A DNA stretch of 64,000 nucleotides from Methylobacterium pseudosasicola (GTDB lineage Bacteria > Pseudomonadota > Alphaproteobacteria > Rhizobiales > Beijerinckiaceae): the NCBI RefSeq assembly GCF_900114535.1, contig NZ_FOTK01000029.1, positions 17,988-81,987 of the forward strand, written 5' to 3'. Below are positions 50,367 through 58,905 of the stretch, in pieces; the stretch's first letter is position 1; every line of letters begins with the position of its first letter. The notes beneath the pieces are model-generated. The model worked only from the letters and a program-made list of their open reading frames with translations. It did not search any database and was not told the origin of the DNA. The position numbers were made by a program, and so were the translations under genes.

Positions 50367-51401
50367 TCACGGCGCCGGGTTGTCCTTGGGACGGCGGCGA
50401 TCGAGGGCGGTGTCGGCCAGGCCGAACAGGGTGAGTGCCACCAGGGCGACGCCCTGGGTCACGAACAGGATCAGGTACATGCCGAACAGCATCAGCCCGC
50501 GCCCCGGCCGGCCGCGCGAACGGTCGTGGAAGGCGGCAAGCCCCTGGAGCGCGAAGGCGGCGCTGAACGCGCCGACCAGCGCGACGCCGAACACGCCGAC
50601 GAAGCCGGGGGCGAAACACATCAGCACGGCGGTCGCCAGGGTCACCAAGGTCGCGCGCGGCATGGCGGTGGAGGGCAGGTCCGGCCAGGGCCGGGGCAGG
50701 CGGCCGGAGATCTTCACGATCTTGGCCGAGGCCCAGAGATAGAAGGTCAGGAGCAGGGTGAGCCCGTTGGCCGCGAAGGCGGGCACGACCCGCGCCAGGG
50801 CGTCAGCGACCTCGCTCCGCGTCACCTCGGCCTCGTCCGAGCCGGTCATGGGCGCCGCATCCGGCTCGGGAGCCGCGTCCGGACCCGACTCGCCGGTCTC
50901 GGCTTGCGGGGCGTCGGCGCGGCGCGCTTCGATCGTCGGGCGGGCGGCGGGGTCGCGCACCTGCACCAGGGTGCGGGCGAGCCCGCGCAGCTGCGTGTCG
51001 AAGGCCGCGTGGTTCGGCGAGGACAGGACCGCGATCGCGATAAAGGCGAGGGCGGCCGTGGCGGCGGTCCAGCCGAGCAGGCGGCCGGTCGGGTACCATT
51101 CGAGGCCCGACGGCGTCTCCCGACCCAGCAGGGTCAGGTAGGCGAGCCACCAGGCGGGCAGGGCGATGTAGGCCGCGAAGGCGAGGCCCATGAAGGGCGC
51201 GATCACCAGGGCGAGCGCGAGACTGCCGGCCGCCACCGCGGCGAGGGCTGCCTTGTGGCTCCAGCCCAGGCCGACGATCAAGATCGGCAGTGGCGCTACG
51301 AGGTAGAGCACGATCGCCAGCGGGGTCGCCTTCAACAGCACCCCGAACAGGAGTGCGGAGACGAGGCCCGCGCCGATACCGATGCCTATATGGTTTGCCA
51401 T
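50367..51401 (-). CDS. DUF2232 integral membrane protein
   Basis: A 344-residue protein with about eight membrane segments; between helices 4 and 5 there is a charged cytoplasmic or periplasmic loop of about 80 residues (DPAARPTIEARRADAPQAETGESGPDAAPEPDAA). The family (DUF2232, related to Bacillus YybS) is regularly encoded between rpsR and rplI in alphaproteobacteria. Helix 1 is IGIGIGAGLVSALLFGVLLKATPLAIVLYLVAPLPILIVGLGWSHKAAL. Function unknown. Confidence 0.88.
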   Translation of the reverse strand: MANHIGIGIGAGLVSALLFGVLLKATPLAIVLYLVAPLPILIVGLGWSHKAALAAVAAGSLALALVIAPFMGLAFAAYIALPAWWLAYLTLLGRETPSGLEWYPTGRLLGWTAATAALAFIAIAVLSSPNHAAFDTQLRGLARTLVQVRDPAARPTIEARRADAPQAETGESGPDAAPEPDAAPMTGSDEAEVTRSEVADALARVVPAFAANGLTLLLTFYLWASAKIVKISGRLPRPWPDLPSTAMPRATLVTLATAVLMCFAPGFVGVFGVALVGAFSAAFALQGLAAFHDRSRGRPGRGLMLFGMYLILFVTQGVALVALTLFGLADTALDRRRPKDNPAP

Positions 51402-51529
51402 GGGTTCCGCTGTCCCGCTGCCGGTCCGGCAGGGTTAGAGGCGACGCTGCGCCCCAACGATCGAGCGATGCCAGATCGCTCTCGGTGAAAGCCGGCCCGG
51501 ATCGATGCCGGGCCGGCCGATTTCGAGAC

Positions 51530-51787
51530 CTACTTGATCACGTAGGGCAGCAGGCCGAGGAAGCGGGCGCGCTTGATCGCCTGGGCGAGCTCACGCTGCT
51601 TCTTGGCCGAGACCGCGGTGATGCGCGACGGCACGATCTTGCCGCGCTCGGACACGTAGCGGGACAGAAGCTTGACGTCCTTGTAGTCGATCTTCGGCGC
51701 ATTCGCGCCGGAGAACGGGCAGGTCTTGCGACGACGGAAGAAGGGACGGCGTCCGCCGCCCGCACCAGCACCAGCACCAAATGCCAT
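51530..51787 (-). CDS. rpsR: 30S ribosomal protein S18
   Basis: An 85-residue S18: FFRRRKTCPFSGANAPKIDYKDVKLLSRYVSERGKIVPSRITAVSAKKQRELAQAIKRARFLGLLPYV is fully typical, with the TCPF cysteine present. The first 14 residues are a glycine/alanine-rich extension. It begins 3 bp after rpsF. S18 and S6 form a dimer that assembles into the 30S platform. Confidence 0.97.
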   Translation of the reverse strand: MAFGAGAGAGGGRRPFFRRRKTCPFSGANAPKIDYKDVKLLSRYVSERGKIVPSRITAVSAKKQRELAQAIKRARFLGLLPYVIK

Positions 51788-51790
51788 GGC

Positions 51791-52255
51791 TTAGGCCTCC
51801 CCGCCGAAGCTGCGCTCGGGACGATCGCCACCGCGATCCCCACGGTCCGGACGGTCGCCGCCGCCGAAGCCGCCACCGAAGCCGTCATCGTCGCGACGCC
51901 GGCCGCGCTCGCGATCCTTGCGGTCGTCGCGGTCGCGCTTCTGCATCATCGCCGACGGCTCGGAATCGAGATCCTCGACCCGGACGGTCATGAAGCGCAG
52001 CACATCCTCGGAGATCTGCATCTGGCGCTCCATCTCGGCGATGGCGGCCGGGGGGGCGTCGATGTTGAGGAGCGCGAAATGCGCCTTGCGGTTCTTCTTG
52101 ATGCGGTAGGCCAGGGACTTCACGCCCCACATCTCGATCTTCTCGAGGCGGCCGCCGTTCTGCTCGATCACACCCTTGTAGGTGTCGATCATCGTCTCGA
52201 CCTGCTGGGACGTCACGTCCTGCCGGGCCAAGAGCACGTGCTCGTAGAGAGGCAT
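51791..52255 (-). CDS. rpsF: 30S ribosomal protein S6
   Basis: A 154-residue S6. The core MPLYEHVLLARQDVTSQQVETMIDTYKGVIEQNGGRLEKIEMWGVKSLAYRIKKNRKAHFALLNIDAPPAAIAEMERQMQISEDVLRFMTVRVE is followed by a long, low-complexity Arg/Asp/Gly tail (DRDDRKDRERGRRRDDDGFGGGFGGGDRPDRGDRGGD). Alphaproteobacterial S6 proteins often have such tails. First gene of the operon; a hairpin with CCGCT/AGCGG arms precedes it. Confidence 0.97.
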   Translation of the reverse strand: MPLYEHVLLARQDVTSQQVETMIDTYKGVIEQNGGRLEKIEMWGVKSLAYRIKKNRKAHFALLNIDAPPAAIAEMERQMQISEDVLRFMTVRVEDLDSEPSAMMQKRDRDDRKDRERGRRRDDDGFGGGFGGGDRPDRGDRGGDRPERSFGGEA

Positions 52256-52619
52256 ATCGGGCCTTTCAGTGTCAAAAGGAGCCCGGCCGCTGACAAGCGG
52301 CTGGTTCGGGCCGGTTCATTCGCGAGACGCTCGGCGCCAAGCCCTTCGAGCCGATTTTCAGGCCCGAGCGGTTGATCGAAGGCGGAGACACCGGACGACG
52401 GATCGGTGAAGACCCTATACCGCAAGCGGCACCATCCGTTCAGCCCCCGGCCGGAGCGAACGCGAGGGGCGGCGCATAAGCGGTTTTCGTGCGTCTGGCA
52501 AGACCGGGGAGCAGCGACAGGCTGGTAAGCCGACCCGTCTTGCCGGTGAGGCGCAACGCCAGCATATCGGCGGTTCGAGGGCGCCGGCCGGACCGTGGCG
52601 CCCCGGGACGAACGAGCCC
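52256..52619. promoter_or_regulatory. Divergent rpsF / pdxJ promoter region with a hairpin before rpsF
   Basis: A 364-bp divergent region. On the minus strand a stem-loop (arms 52302-52296 and 52291-52285, AGCCGCT/AGCGGCC, loop TGTC) lies 30-47 bases before the rpsF start, next to CCGGGCTCC. Many bacteria have an S6:S18-binding leader with a CCG-containing hairpin before rpsF; this may be a variant, but it is not a sure match. No gene is seen. Confidence 0.4.
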
Positions 52620-53369
52620 ATGACATCGGAAAAACAGCGCCTCGGCGTCAACATCGACCACGTCGCCACCGTGCGCAATGCCCGCGGCGAGCATTATCCC
52701 GACCCGGTGCGGGCGGCCCTGCTGGCGGTCGAGGCGGGGGCTGACGGCATCACCGCGCATCTGCGCGAGGATCGCCGCCACATCCGCGACACCGATATCG
52801 CCGCGCTGAAGCGCGACCTCACCGTGCCGCTGAACTTCGAGATGGCGGCGACCGACGAGATGGTGGCGGTTGCCCTGGCGACCCGGCCGCACGCCGCCTG
52901 CCTGGTGCCGGAGAAGCGCGCGGAGCGCACCACCGAGGGCGGCCTCGATATCATCGGCGGGCGCGATCACCTCGCCCCACGCATTGGCGCCCTGGCCGAA
53001 GCCGGTATCCGCGTCTCGCTGTTCGTCGAGCCGGAGCCCGCGATCATGGAGGCCGCCTGGGCGCTCGGGGCGCCGGTGGTCGAGCTGCATACCGGCAGCT
53101 ACTGCGAGGCCGCCATTGCCGGCGATCGGGCGCGCATCGCCCACGAGCTGGCGCGGATCAAGCGGGCGGCCGAACATGGCGCCGGGCTCGGCCTCGAGAT
53201 CCATGCCGGGCACGGGCTCACCGTCGAGAGCGTCGGGCCGGTGGCGGCGCTGCCGCAAATCCGGGAGCTGAATATCGGCCACGCGTTGATCGCCGAGGCG
53301 ATCTTCGTCGGCCTCGCCCAGGCCGTGCGGGACATGCGGACCGCCATGGATCGCGCGCGGCGCCCATGA
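52620..53369 (+). CDS. pdxJ: Pyridoxine 5'-phosphate synthase
   Basis: A 249-residue TIM-barrel enzyme condensing 3-amino-1-hydroxyacetone phosphate with deoxyxylulose phosphate to pyridoxine 5'-phosphate. Signature LGVNIDHVATVRNARGEHYPDPVRAALLAVEAGADGITAHLREDRRHI, then LVPEKRAERTTEGGLDI and VELHTGSYCEA, and the phosphate-binding HAGHGLTVESVGPVA. Its stop overlaps the acpS start by 4 bases (ATGA). PLP produced here is needed by MetY among others. Confidence 0.97.
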   Translation: MTSEKQRLGVNIDHVATVRNARGEHYPDPVRAALLAVEAGADGITAHLREDRRHIRDTDIAALKRDLTVPLNFEMAATDEMVAVALATRPHAACLVPEKRAERTTEGGLDIIGGRDHLAPRIGALAEAGIRVSLFVEPEPAIMEAAWALGAPVVELHTGSYCEAAIAGDRARIAHELARIKRAAEHGAGLGLEIHAGHGLTVESVGPVAALPQIRELNIGHALIAEAIFVGLAQAVRDMRTAMDRARRP

Positions 53370-53776
53370 TCATCGGCATCGGCTCGGACCTCTGCGACAT
53401 CGACCGGATCGGCCTGACCCTGGCGCGCCACGGCGACCGCTTCACGCACCGGGTGTTCACCGATGGCGAGCGGGCACGCTGCGACCGCCGCGCCGCGCGC
53501 GCCCCGGGCTATGCCCGGCGCTTCGCCGCCAAGGAGGCCTGCGCCAAGGCCCTGGGCACCGGTCTCAGCAACGGCGTGTTCTGGCGCGACATGGAGGTGG
53601 TCAACTTGCCCTCCGGCCAGCCGACCCTGCGGCTCTCCGGCGGCGCGGCGGCGCGCTTGGCCGAGATGCTGCCCCCGGGCCACGAGGGCCGGCTGCATGT
53701 CAGCCTGACGGATGACCCGCCGATGGCTCAAGCCTTCGTGATCATCGAGGCTTTGCCGATGCTTCCGCCCCGTTGA
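53366..53776 (+). CDS. acpS: Holo-[acyl-carrier-protein] synthase
   Basis: A 136-residue phosphopantetheinyl transferase. MIIGIGSDLCDIDRIGLTLARHGDRFTHRVFT contains the metal-binding Asp; RRFAAKEACAKALGTGLSNGVFWRDMEVVN contains the conserved KEA motif. It transfers 4'-phosphopantetheine from CoA to acyl carrier protein. The pdxJ-acpS-lepB-rnc-era order is standard in alphaproteobacteria; here acpS is separated from lepB by 244 bp with repeat elements. Confidence 0.96.
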   Translation: MIIGIGSDLCDIDRIGLTLARHGDRFTHRVFTDGERARCDRRAARAPGYARRFAAKEACAKALGTGLSNGVFWRDMEVVNLPSGQPTLRLSGGAAARLAEMLPPGHEGRLHVSLTDDPPMAQAFVIIEALPMLPPR

Positions 53777-53933
53777 GATCCCGGCCGGTGGATTAGCCTG
53801 CCGCCCTCGCGCGTTGCGGGGGGCTCGCGCTTGGTCTAGACCGCCGCACCAGCGGACACGATTGCGGCGCATTCCTCGGGACAACCGCAGATCAGCCGCG
53901 AGCGGCGGGGCCGCGGGCGGCTGGCGTATGATG

Positions 53934-53958
53934 CGGAAAAGCGGAGTCCGGTTTTCCG
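53934..53958. repeat. Dispersed palindromic repeat, CGGAAAA...TTTTCCG type
   Basis: A 25-base palindrome with a single mismatched pair: left arm CGGAAAAGCGGA, centre G, right arm TCCGGTTTTCCG. It is framed by ATGATG on the left (53928-) and CATCATGCG on the right. I recognise the GGAAAAGCGGAxTCCGGTTTTCC pattern with a flanking ATCATGC as a common intergenic repeat of rhizobia and Methylobacterium. Confidence 0.7.
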
Positions 53959-53981
53959 AAGCCATCATGCGATAACGGAAG

Positions 53982-54001
53982 CGCCGGAGCCTGCTCCGGC
54001 G
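53982..54001. other. Perfect 9-bp hairpin in the lepB leader
   Basis: CGCCGGAGC and GCTCCGGCG are perfect inverted arms separated by CT, ending 19 bp before the lepB start codon. It could stop readthrough from acpS or affect translation of lepB. No T-run follows, so a simple terminator role is not supported. Confidence 0.5.
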
Positions 54002-54020
54002 ACGGAATCTGAGTCTGAAG

Positions 54021-54821
54021 ATGGAACGCGCACGCGTGGATCACGACGGCAAGCCGCTGATGAAACAGGCCGAGACCGGCACCTGGGCCAGCATCCGCGA
54101 GACCCTGAAGGTCGGCATTCAGGCGCTGCTGATCGCCCTGGTGGTGCGGACGCTGCTGTTCCAGCCGTTCAACATCCCGTCCGGATCGCTGGTGCCGACC
54201 CTGCTGATCGGCGATTACCTGTTCGTTTCGAAGTACTCTTACGGGTACTCGAAATACTCGCTGCCGCTTTCGGAATACATCCCGATCCAGGCCGACGGGC
54301 GCGTCTGGGCGGCGGAGCCTAAGCGCGGTGACATCGCCGTGTTCAAGCTGCCCAAGGACAATGCCACGGATTACATCAAGCGCGTGATCGGCCTGCCGGG
54401 CGATAAGATCCAGATGATCGACGGTGTGCTCAACATCAACGGCAAGGCGGTCAAGCGCGAGCGGATCGCCGATTACGAGACCACCGATCCCTACGGCCAG
54501 GCGACCAAGGTTCCGCAATACCTCGAGACGCTGCCCAACGGTGTGGTCCACCGGGTGATCGAGCGCGACGGCGACAACGGCTTCTGGGACAAGACCGAGC
54601 TCTACACCGTGCCGAGCGGCCACTTCTTCATGATGGGCGACAACCGCGACAACTCCACCGATTCGCGCGACCTCGCCAGCGTCGGCTATGTGCCCTTCGC
54701 CAACTTGGTCGGGCGCGCCGAGATGATCTTCTTCTCGATCGACGAGGGCACGCCGGCCTGGCAGCTCTGGAACTGGCCGGCCCACGTACGCTGGTCGCGC
54801 CTGTTCTCGACGATCCATTGA
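54021..54821 (+). CDS. lepB: Signal peptidase I
   Basis: A 266-residue membrane serine protease that removes Sec and Tat signal peptides. Membrane helix LKVGIQALLIALVVRTLLFQ (29-48); catalytic Ser56 in NIPSGSLVPTLLIGDYLFVSKYSYGYS; general-base Lys120 in DYIKRVIGLPGDKI; box E GHFFMMGDNRDNSTDSRD. The residue after Ser56 is Leu, where most family members have Met. Start could instead be ATG 54060. It is followed by rnc in TTGA overlap. Confidence 0.96.
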   Translation: MERARVDHDGKPLMKQAETGTWASIRETLKVGIQALLIALVVRTLLFQPFNIPSGSLVPTLLIGDYLFVSKYSYGYSKYSLPLSEYIPIQADGRVWAAEPKRGDIAVFKLPKDNATDYIKRVIGLPGDKIQMIDGVLNINGKAVKRERIADYETTDPYGQATKVPQYLETLPNGVVHRVIERDGDNGFWDKTELYTVPSGHFFMMGDNRDNSTDSRDLASVGYVPFANLVGRAEMIFFSIDEGTPAWQLWNWPAHVRWSRLFSTIH

Positions 54822-55609
54822 CCGGCCCGGACTCAGAGCCGGACTTGGACGAGGCTGCACAGGCTCGGCCGTCTTCGCGGGCGCGGCGCTCCCACAAGCC
54901 GCGGCCGCCGCTCGCTGCCCTTGAGGAGCGGATCGGCCACAGCTTCGCCGACCAAACCCTGCTCACCCGAGCCCTGACCCATACCAGCAAGGCCACCGGC
55001 CGCGGCGGCAGCTATCAGCGCCTGGAATTTTTGGGCGATCGCGTGCTCGGGCTCGCGGTGGCGGACCGGCTCTATTCCGCCTTTCCCGACGCGGACGAGG
55101 GTGACCTGTCGCGCCGGCTCGCCGGCCTCGTGCGCCGGGAGACCTGCGCGGTGGTGGCGGCTTCCTGGGAGGTCGGGCCGCACCTGATCCTCGGCCAGGG
55201 CGAGGTGATGGGCGGTGGCCGGCGCAACCAGACGATCCTGGCCGACGTGTGTGAAGCCATCCTCGGTGCGGTCTACCTCGATGCCGGCTTCGACGCGGCC
55301 CGGGCGATCGTCGAGGCGCATTTCCACCCGACCGAGCCTCTGTCAGCGCATCGCGGGCGCGACGCGAAGTCTGCCTTGCAGGAATGGGCGATGGGCCGGG
55401 GCCTGCCGATTCCCGTCTACGCGGTCGTCGAGCGCACCGGCCCGGATCATGCGCCGCGCTTCCGCATTGCCGTACAGGTCGAGGGGCTCGAGCCGGGCCA
55501 TGGCGAGGGCACCTCGAAGCGTGTCGCCGAGCAGGAGGCCGCCCGCGCGCTGATGGAGCGCGAGGGAATCGGCACCGTCCCGGAGACGGGGCCGACGGAG
55601 ACAGCATGA
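54818..55609 (+). CDS. rnc: Ribonuclease III
   Basis: A 263-residue dsRNA endonuclease. Nuclease domain: IGHSFADQTLLTRALTHTSK, then YQRLEFLGDRVLGLAVADRLY (catalytic signature), and DVCEAILGAVYLDAGFDAAR with the second acidic pair; C-terminal dsRBD DAKSALQEWAMGRGLPIPVYAVVERTGPDHAPRFRIAVQV...GEGTSKRVAEQEAARALM. It starts at TTG 54818 overlapping the lepB stop, giving a 33-residue basic N-terminal tail before the fold. No better start is present, so coupling with lepB is likely. Confidence 0.95.
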   Translation: MTGPDSEPDLDEAAQARPSSRARRSHKPRPPLAALEERIGHSFADQTLLTRALTHTSKATGRGGSYQRLEFLGDRVLGLAVADRLYSAFPDADEGDLSRRLAGLVRRETCAVVAASWEVGPHLILGQGEVMGGGRRNQTILADVCEAILGAVYLDAGFDAARAIVEAHFHPTEPLSAHRGRDAKSALQEWAMGRGLPIPVYAVVERTGPDHAPRFRIAVQVEGLEPGHGEGTSKRVAEQEAARALMEREGIGTVPETGPTETA

Positions 55610-56592
55610 CCGAACACGATCAAGACGACGGACTGGACGACGGTCCTGCCGAGCGGCCAGCCCCGAAGGCGCCCACGGCGCTTCCCGGTACGCCCGCCGA
55701 TGCGCGGGCGGGCTTCGTCGCGCTGATCGGCGTGCCGAATGCCGGCAAGTCGACGCTGCTCAACAACCTGGTCGGCACCAAGGTGTCGATCGTCTCGCGC
55801 AAGGTGCAGACGACCCGGGCGCTGGTGCGCGGCATCCTGATCGAGGGCTCGGCCCAGGTCATCCTGGTGGACACCCCCGGCATCTTCGCGCCGAAGCGCC
55901 GCCTCGACCGGGCGATGGTCCATTCGGCCTGGAGCGGCGCGGCTGATGCGGATGCGGTCTGCTTGCTGGTCGACGCCCGCAAGGGCCTGGACGAGGAGGT
56001 CGAGGCGATCCTGAGCCGGCTCGGCGATGTGAAGCGCGAGAAGATGCTGATCCTCAACAAGATCGACCTGATTCCGCGCGAGCGGCTGCTCGATCTCGCT
56101 GCCAAGCTCAACGCGGCCTCGCCGTTTGCCGAAACCTTCATGATTTCGGCCCTCAAGGGCGACGGCGTCGGCGATCTGCGCCGGGCGCTCGCCGTCCGGA
56201 TGCCGGCCGGCCCGTGGCTATACCCGGAGGATCAGGTCTCGGACGCGCCGCTGCGCATGCTCGCCGCCGAGATCACTCGGGAGAAGATCTACGATCGGCT
56301 CCACGAGGAGCTGCCCTACCGCTCCACGGTCGAGACCGACCAGTGGCAGATCCGGCCGGACGGCTCGGTGCGGATCGAGCAGACGATCTTCGTCGAGCGG
56401 GAGAGCCAGCGCTCGATCGTGCTCGGCAAGGGCGGCCAGACCATCAAGGCAATTGGGCAGGCGGCCCGCATCGGAATCTCCGAGGCGGCGGATGCCAAGG
56501 TCCACCTGTTCCTGCACGTGAAGGTGCGCGAGAACTGGGCCGACGATCCTGCCCGCTATCGCGAAATGGGCCTGGAATTCCCCCGCGGCTGA
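55606..56592 (+). CDS. era: GTPase Era
   Basis: A 328-residue GTPase for 16S rRNA 3'-end maturation and 30S assembly. G1 GVPNAGKST (42-50), G2/G3 VSRKVQTTRALVRGI and VDTPGIF, G4 NKID, and the KH domain with the family hallmark IVLGKGGQTIKAIGQAAR near the C-terminus. The ATG overlaps the rnc stop (ATGA). A 35-residue acidic/proline N-terminal extension precedes the GTPase fold. Last gene of lepB-rnc-era. Confidence 0.97.
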   Translation: MTEHDQDDGLDDGPAERPAPKAPTALPGTPADARAGFVALIGVPNAGKSTLLNNLVGTKVSIVSRKVQTTRALVRGILIEGSAQVILVDTPGIFAPKRRLDRAMVHSAWSGAADADAVCLLVDARKGLDEEVEAILSRLGDVKREKMLILNKIDLIPRERLLDLAAKLNAASPFAETFMISALKGDGVGDLRRALAVRMPAGPWLYPEDQVSDAPLRMLAAEITREKIYDRLHEELPYRSTVETDQWQIRPDGSVRIEQTIFVERESQRSIVLGKGGQTIKAIGQAARIGISEAADAKVHLFLHVKVRENWADDPARYREMGLEFPRG

Positions 56593-56706
56593 ACCCGGGT
56601 TTCCAAAGGGCAAGGCCCTTTGGCGGGGTTCGGGGGCGGAGCCCCTGAAGAGACCAGGGCTCTGCCCTGGACCCGCAAAAGGTCAAAGACCTTTTGAAAC
56701 CGGGTT
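56592..56706. repeat. Cloverleaf-like multi-hairpin repeat between era and the S9 peptidase
   Basis: Four perfect hairpins follow each other: arms 56603-56611/56615-56623, 56633-56637/56641-56645, 56654-56660/56664-56670 and 56676-56684/56688-56696. An outer pair AACCCGGGTTTC / GAAACCGGGTT closes the set. It fills the whole gap between two convergent genes. I recall similar phrases (CCAAAGGGC...GCCCTTTGG, CCAGGGC...GCCCTGG) in many Methylobacterium intergenic regions. It probably also terminates both transcripts. Confidence 0.8.
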
Positions 56707-56707
56707 T

Positions 56708-58786
56708 TCAGGCCTCCGGTACATCCCAGCCGATTGAGCGGCGCAGGAAGTTCAGGCCGAGCGCCAGGAACGACGCTGTCTCGGCGTTGTCCTTGCCGTA
56801 GCCGTGCCCCCCGGCCGCGGGCTCGTAGAAGGACGCGTCGTAGCCGAGGGCGTTGAGCTTCCGGGCCATCTTGCGGGCGTGGCCAGGATGCACCCGGTCG
56901 TCGCGGCGGCTGGTGGCCAGCAGGATCGGCGGGTAGGGCCGGCCCGCTTCGGCCGTGTGGTAGGCCGAGATCGCGCTGAGGAAGGCCCAGTCCTGCGGAT
57001 CGTCCGGATCGCCGTATTCTGCGATCCAGCTCGCCCCGGCCAGGAGCTTGGTGTAGCGGCGCATATCGATCAGCGGGATCGTGCAGAACAGCGCGCCGAA
57101 CCGCTCCGGATACCGCGTCAGCATGTTGGCGATCAGCAGGCCGCCGTTCGAGCCGCCCTCCGCGGCGATCCGGCCCGGCCGGGTCACGCCGCGCGCCACG
57201 AGATCGGCCGCGACCGCGGCGAAATCATCATGCGCCCGGGCCTTGCCCTCCCGGCGCCCGGTATCGTGCCAGGCTGTGCCGAACTCGCCGCCGCCGCGGA
57301 TGTTGGCGACGACGCTCGTGCCGCCCCGCTCCAGCCAGAGCTTGCCCAAGACCGGCTGGTAGCCCGGCAGCAACGGAACCCGGAAGCCGCCATAGGCGGT
57401 CAGGTACAACGGCGCCTCGCCGGTCAGCCCGTCCGGGCCGGTCTGGACGTAGGGAACGCGCGTGCCGTCCGCCGAAACCGCCTCGTGGCGGGTGACCCGC
57501 AGACCCTGGGCATCGAAGACCGGCGGCGTCCGGCGCAGCACCGTGGGCGCTTCGAGGCTCGGCGGGATGCTGAGCAGCGTCGCGGGCGTCACCGGGTCGT
57601 GCACCGTGGCGAGCAGGGTGCCGTCCGCCTCTTCGGGGTCGCCGTCGAGGGGCCAGACATGGACGCTGCCCAGACTCGGCAGCCCCTCCAAGGGCCGCGT
57701 CGTCCAGCCTCCCTTGTCAGGGGTACAGACCGTGTAGGTCGGCCGCAGGTCGTCGAGGGCATGTACGAACAGGCGTCCGGCGGACCAGAACACGTCCTGG
57801 AGCGCCCGGCGCTCGTCCGGCCGCCACAGCACCGTGAAGGCGCGGCTTCCGGCAAGGAACTCCGAAAGCGAGATCGCCAGCACGGTGTCGGTCGCGTGCT
57901 CGGTGCCGCCCACGCGCCACGGCTGACGTGGCCGCACGGCGATCTGGTCCCGATCGATCTGCACATCCGCGTCCGAGGGCAGGTCGGGCTGCGTGCGTGG
58001 GCCCGTCCGGTCGCCGAGATGGATCTTGGTGTCGAAGAATCCGACCTGATCGACGAAGACGAGCCGCTCGACGCCAGTCTCCCGATCGACCGAGGCCCAG
58101 GCGGCCATGCTGGTCTCGGGGACTTCGAACAGCACTGCGGCGGCCTGCGGGTCTGACCCGCGCGACAGCATCCGCGCGGTGCGCGGGTAGCCGGCGCGCG
58201 TGGCCATGCCGTCGCCGTAGGCGCTCGAAACCAGCAGCGTGTTGCGGTCGAGCCAAGCCGCACCGCCCTTCGACTCCGGCAGGACGAAGCCGTCGGCCAC
58301 GAAGCTGCGGCTGATCAGGTCGAACTCGCGCACGACCTTGGCGTCGCCGCCGCCCCGGCTGAGGGACAGCAGGGCGCGGTCGTGACCGTCCTTCAAGACC
58401 AGGGACCCGGCCCAGACCCAATCCTCGCCCTCCACGGCGGCCAGCGCATCGAGGTCGAGCAGGATGTCCCAGGCCGGCGATTCCGTGCGAAAACTCGCCT
58501 CGTCGGTGCGCCGCCACAGGCCGCGGGGGTGCTCGGCATCCGTCCAGAAATTGTAGAGCAGCCCGCCCCGGCGCGAGACGAACGGGATGCGCTCCGGTCG
58601 GTCGAGGATGGTGCGCGCGGTGTCACGGTCCCGGGCGAAGGCGGCATCGCCGTAGCGGGCCAGGGTCTCGGCGTTGCGCGCCTCGACCCAAGCCAGCGCC
58701 TCCGGCCCGTCGATCTCCTCCAACCAGAGGTAGGGATCGTCGTCCGGGTGCTGGAGGGTCGGGCGCGGATCGGTCGGAGCGGTCAT
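56708..58786 (-). CDS. S9-family prolyl oligopeptidase-like serine peptidase
   Basis: A 692-residue protein. N-terminal beta-propeller (from DDPYLWLEEIDGPEALAWVEARN) closes over a C-terminal alpha/beta-hydrolase. The nucleophile is in RIAAEGGSNGGLLIANML (Ser of GGSNGG), with Asp in TSRRDDRVHPGHARKMA and His in PAAGGHGYGKDNAE. No signal peptide, so cytosolic. Such enzymes cleave short proline-containing peptides. ATG 58786 is used; the frame is open to 58834. It shares its divergent upstream region with rsmC. Confidence 0.93.
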   Translation of the reverse strand: MTAPTDPRPTLQHPDDDPYLWLEEIDGPEALAWVEARNAETLARYGDAAFARDRDTARTILDRPERIPFVSRRGGLLYNFWTDAEHPRGLWRRTDEASFRTESPAWDILLDLDALAAVEGEDWVWAGSLVLKDGHDRALLSLSRGGGDAKVVREFDLISRSFVADGFVLPESKGGAAWLDRNTLLVSSAYGDGMATRAGYPRTARMLSRGSDPQAAAVLFEVPETSMAAWASVDRETGVERLVFVDQVGFFDTKIHLGDRTGPRTQPDLPSDADVQIDRDQIAVRPRQPWRVGGTEHATDTVLAISLSEFLAGSRAFTVLWRPDERRALQDVFWSAGRLFVHALDDLRPTYTVCTPDKGGWTTRPLEGLPSLGSVHVWPLDGDPEEADGTLLATVHDPVTPATLLSIPPSLEAPTVLRRTPPVFDAQGLRVTRHEAVSADGTRVPYVQTGPDGLTGEAPLYLTAYGGFRVPLLPGYQPVLGKLWLERGGTSVVANIRGGGEFGTAWHDTGRREGKARAHDDFAAVAADLVARGVTRPGRIAAEGGSNGGLLIANMLTRYPERFGALFCTIPLIDMRRYTKLLAGASWIAEYGDPDDPQDWAFLSAISAYHTAEAGRPYPPILLATSRRDDRVHPGHARKMARKLNALGYDASFYEPAAGGHGYGKDNAETASFLALGLNFLRRSIGWDVPEA

Positions 58787-58905
58787 GCTGACAGGATAGA
58801 CCCACCTTCGGAGATTCGGGAACCGCGTCGGCACCGACCCGGAGGCTGGGCTTCCGGGACCATTCCGGTTAACAAGCGACGTTCCCCCCGGATGATCCGA
58901 GTCGG

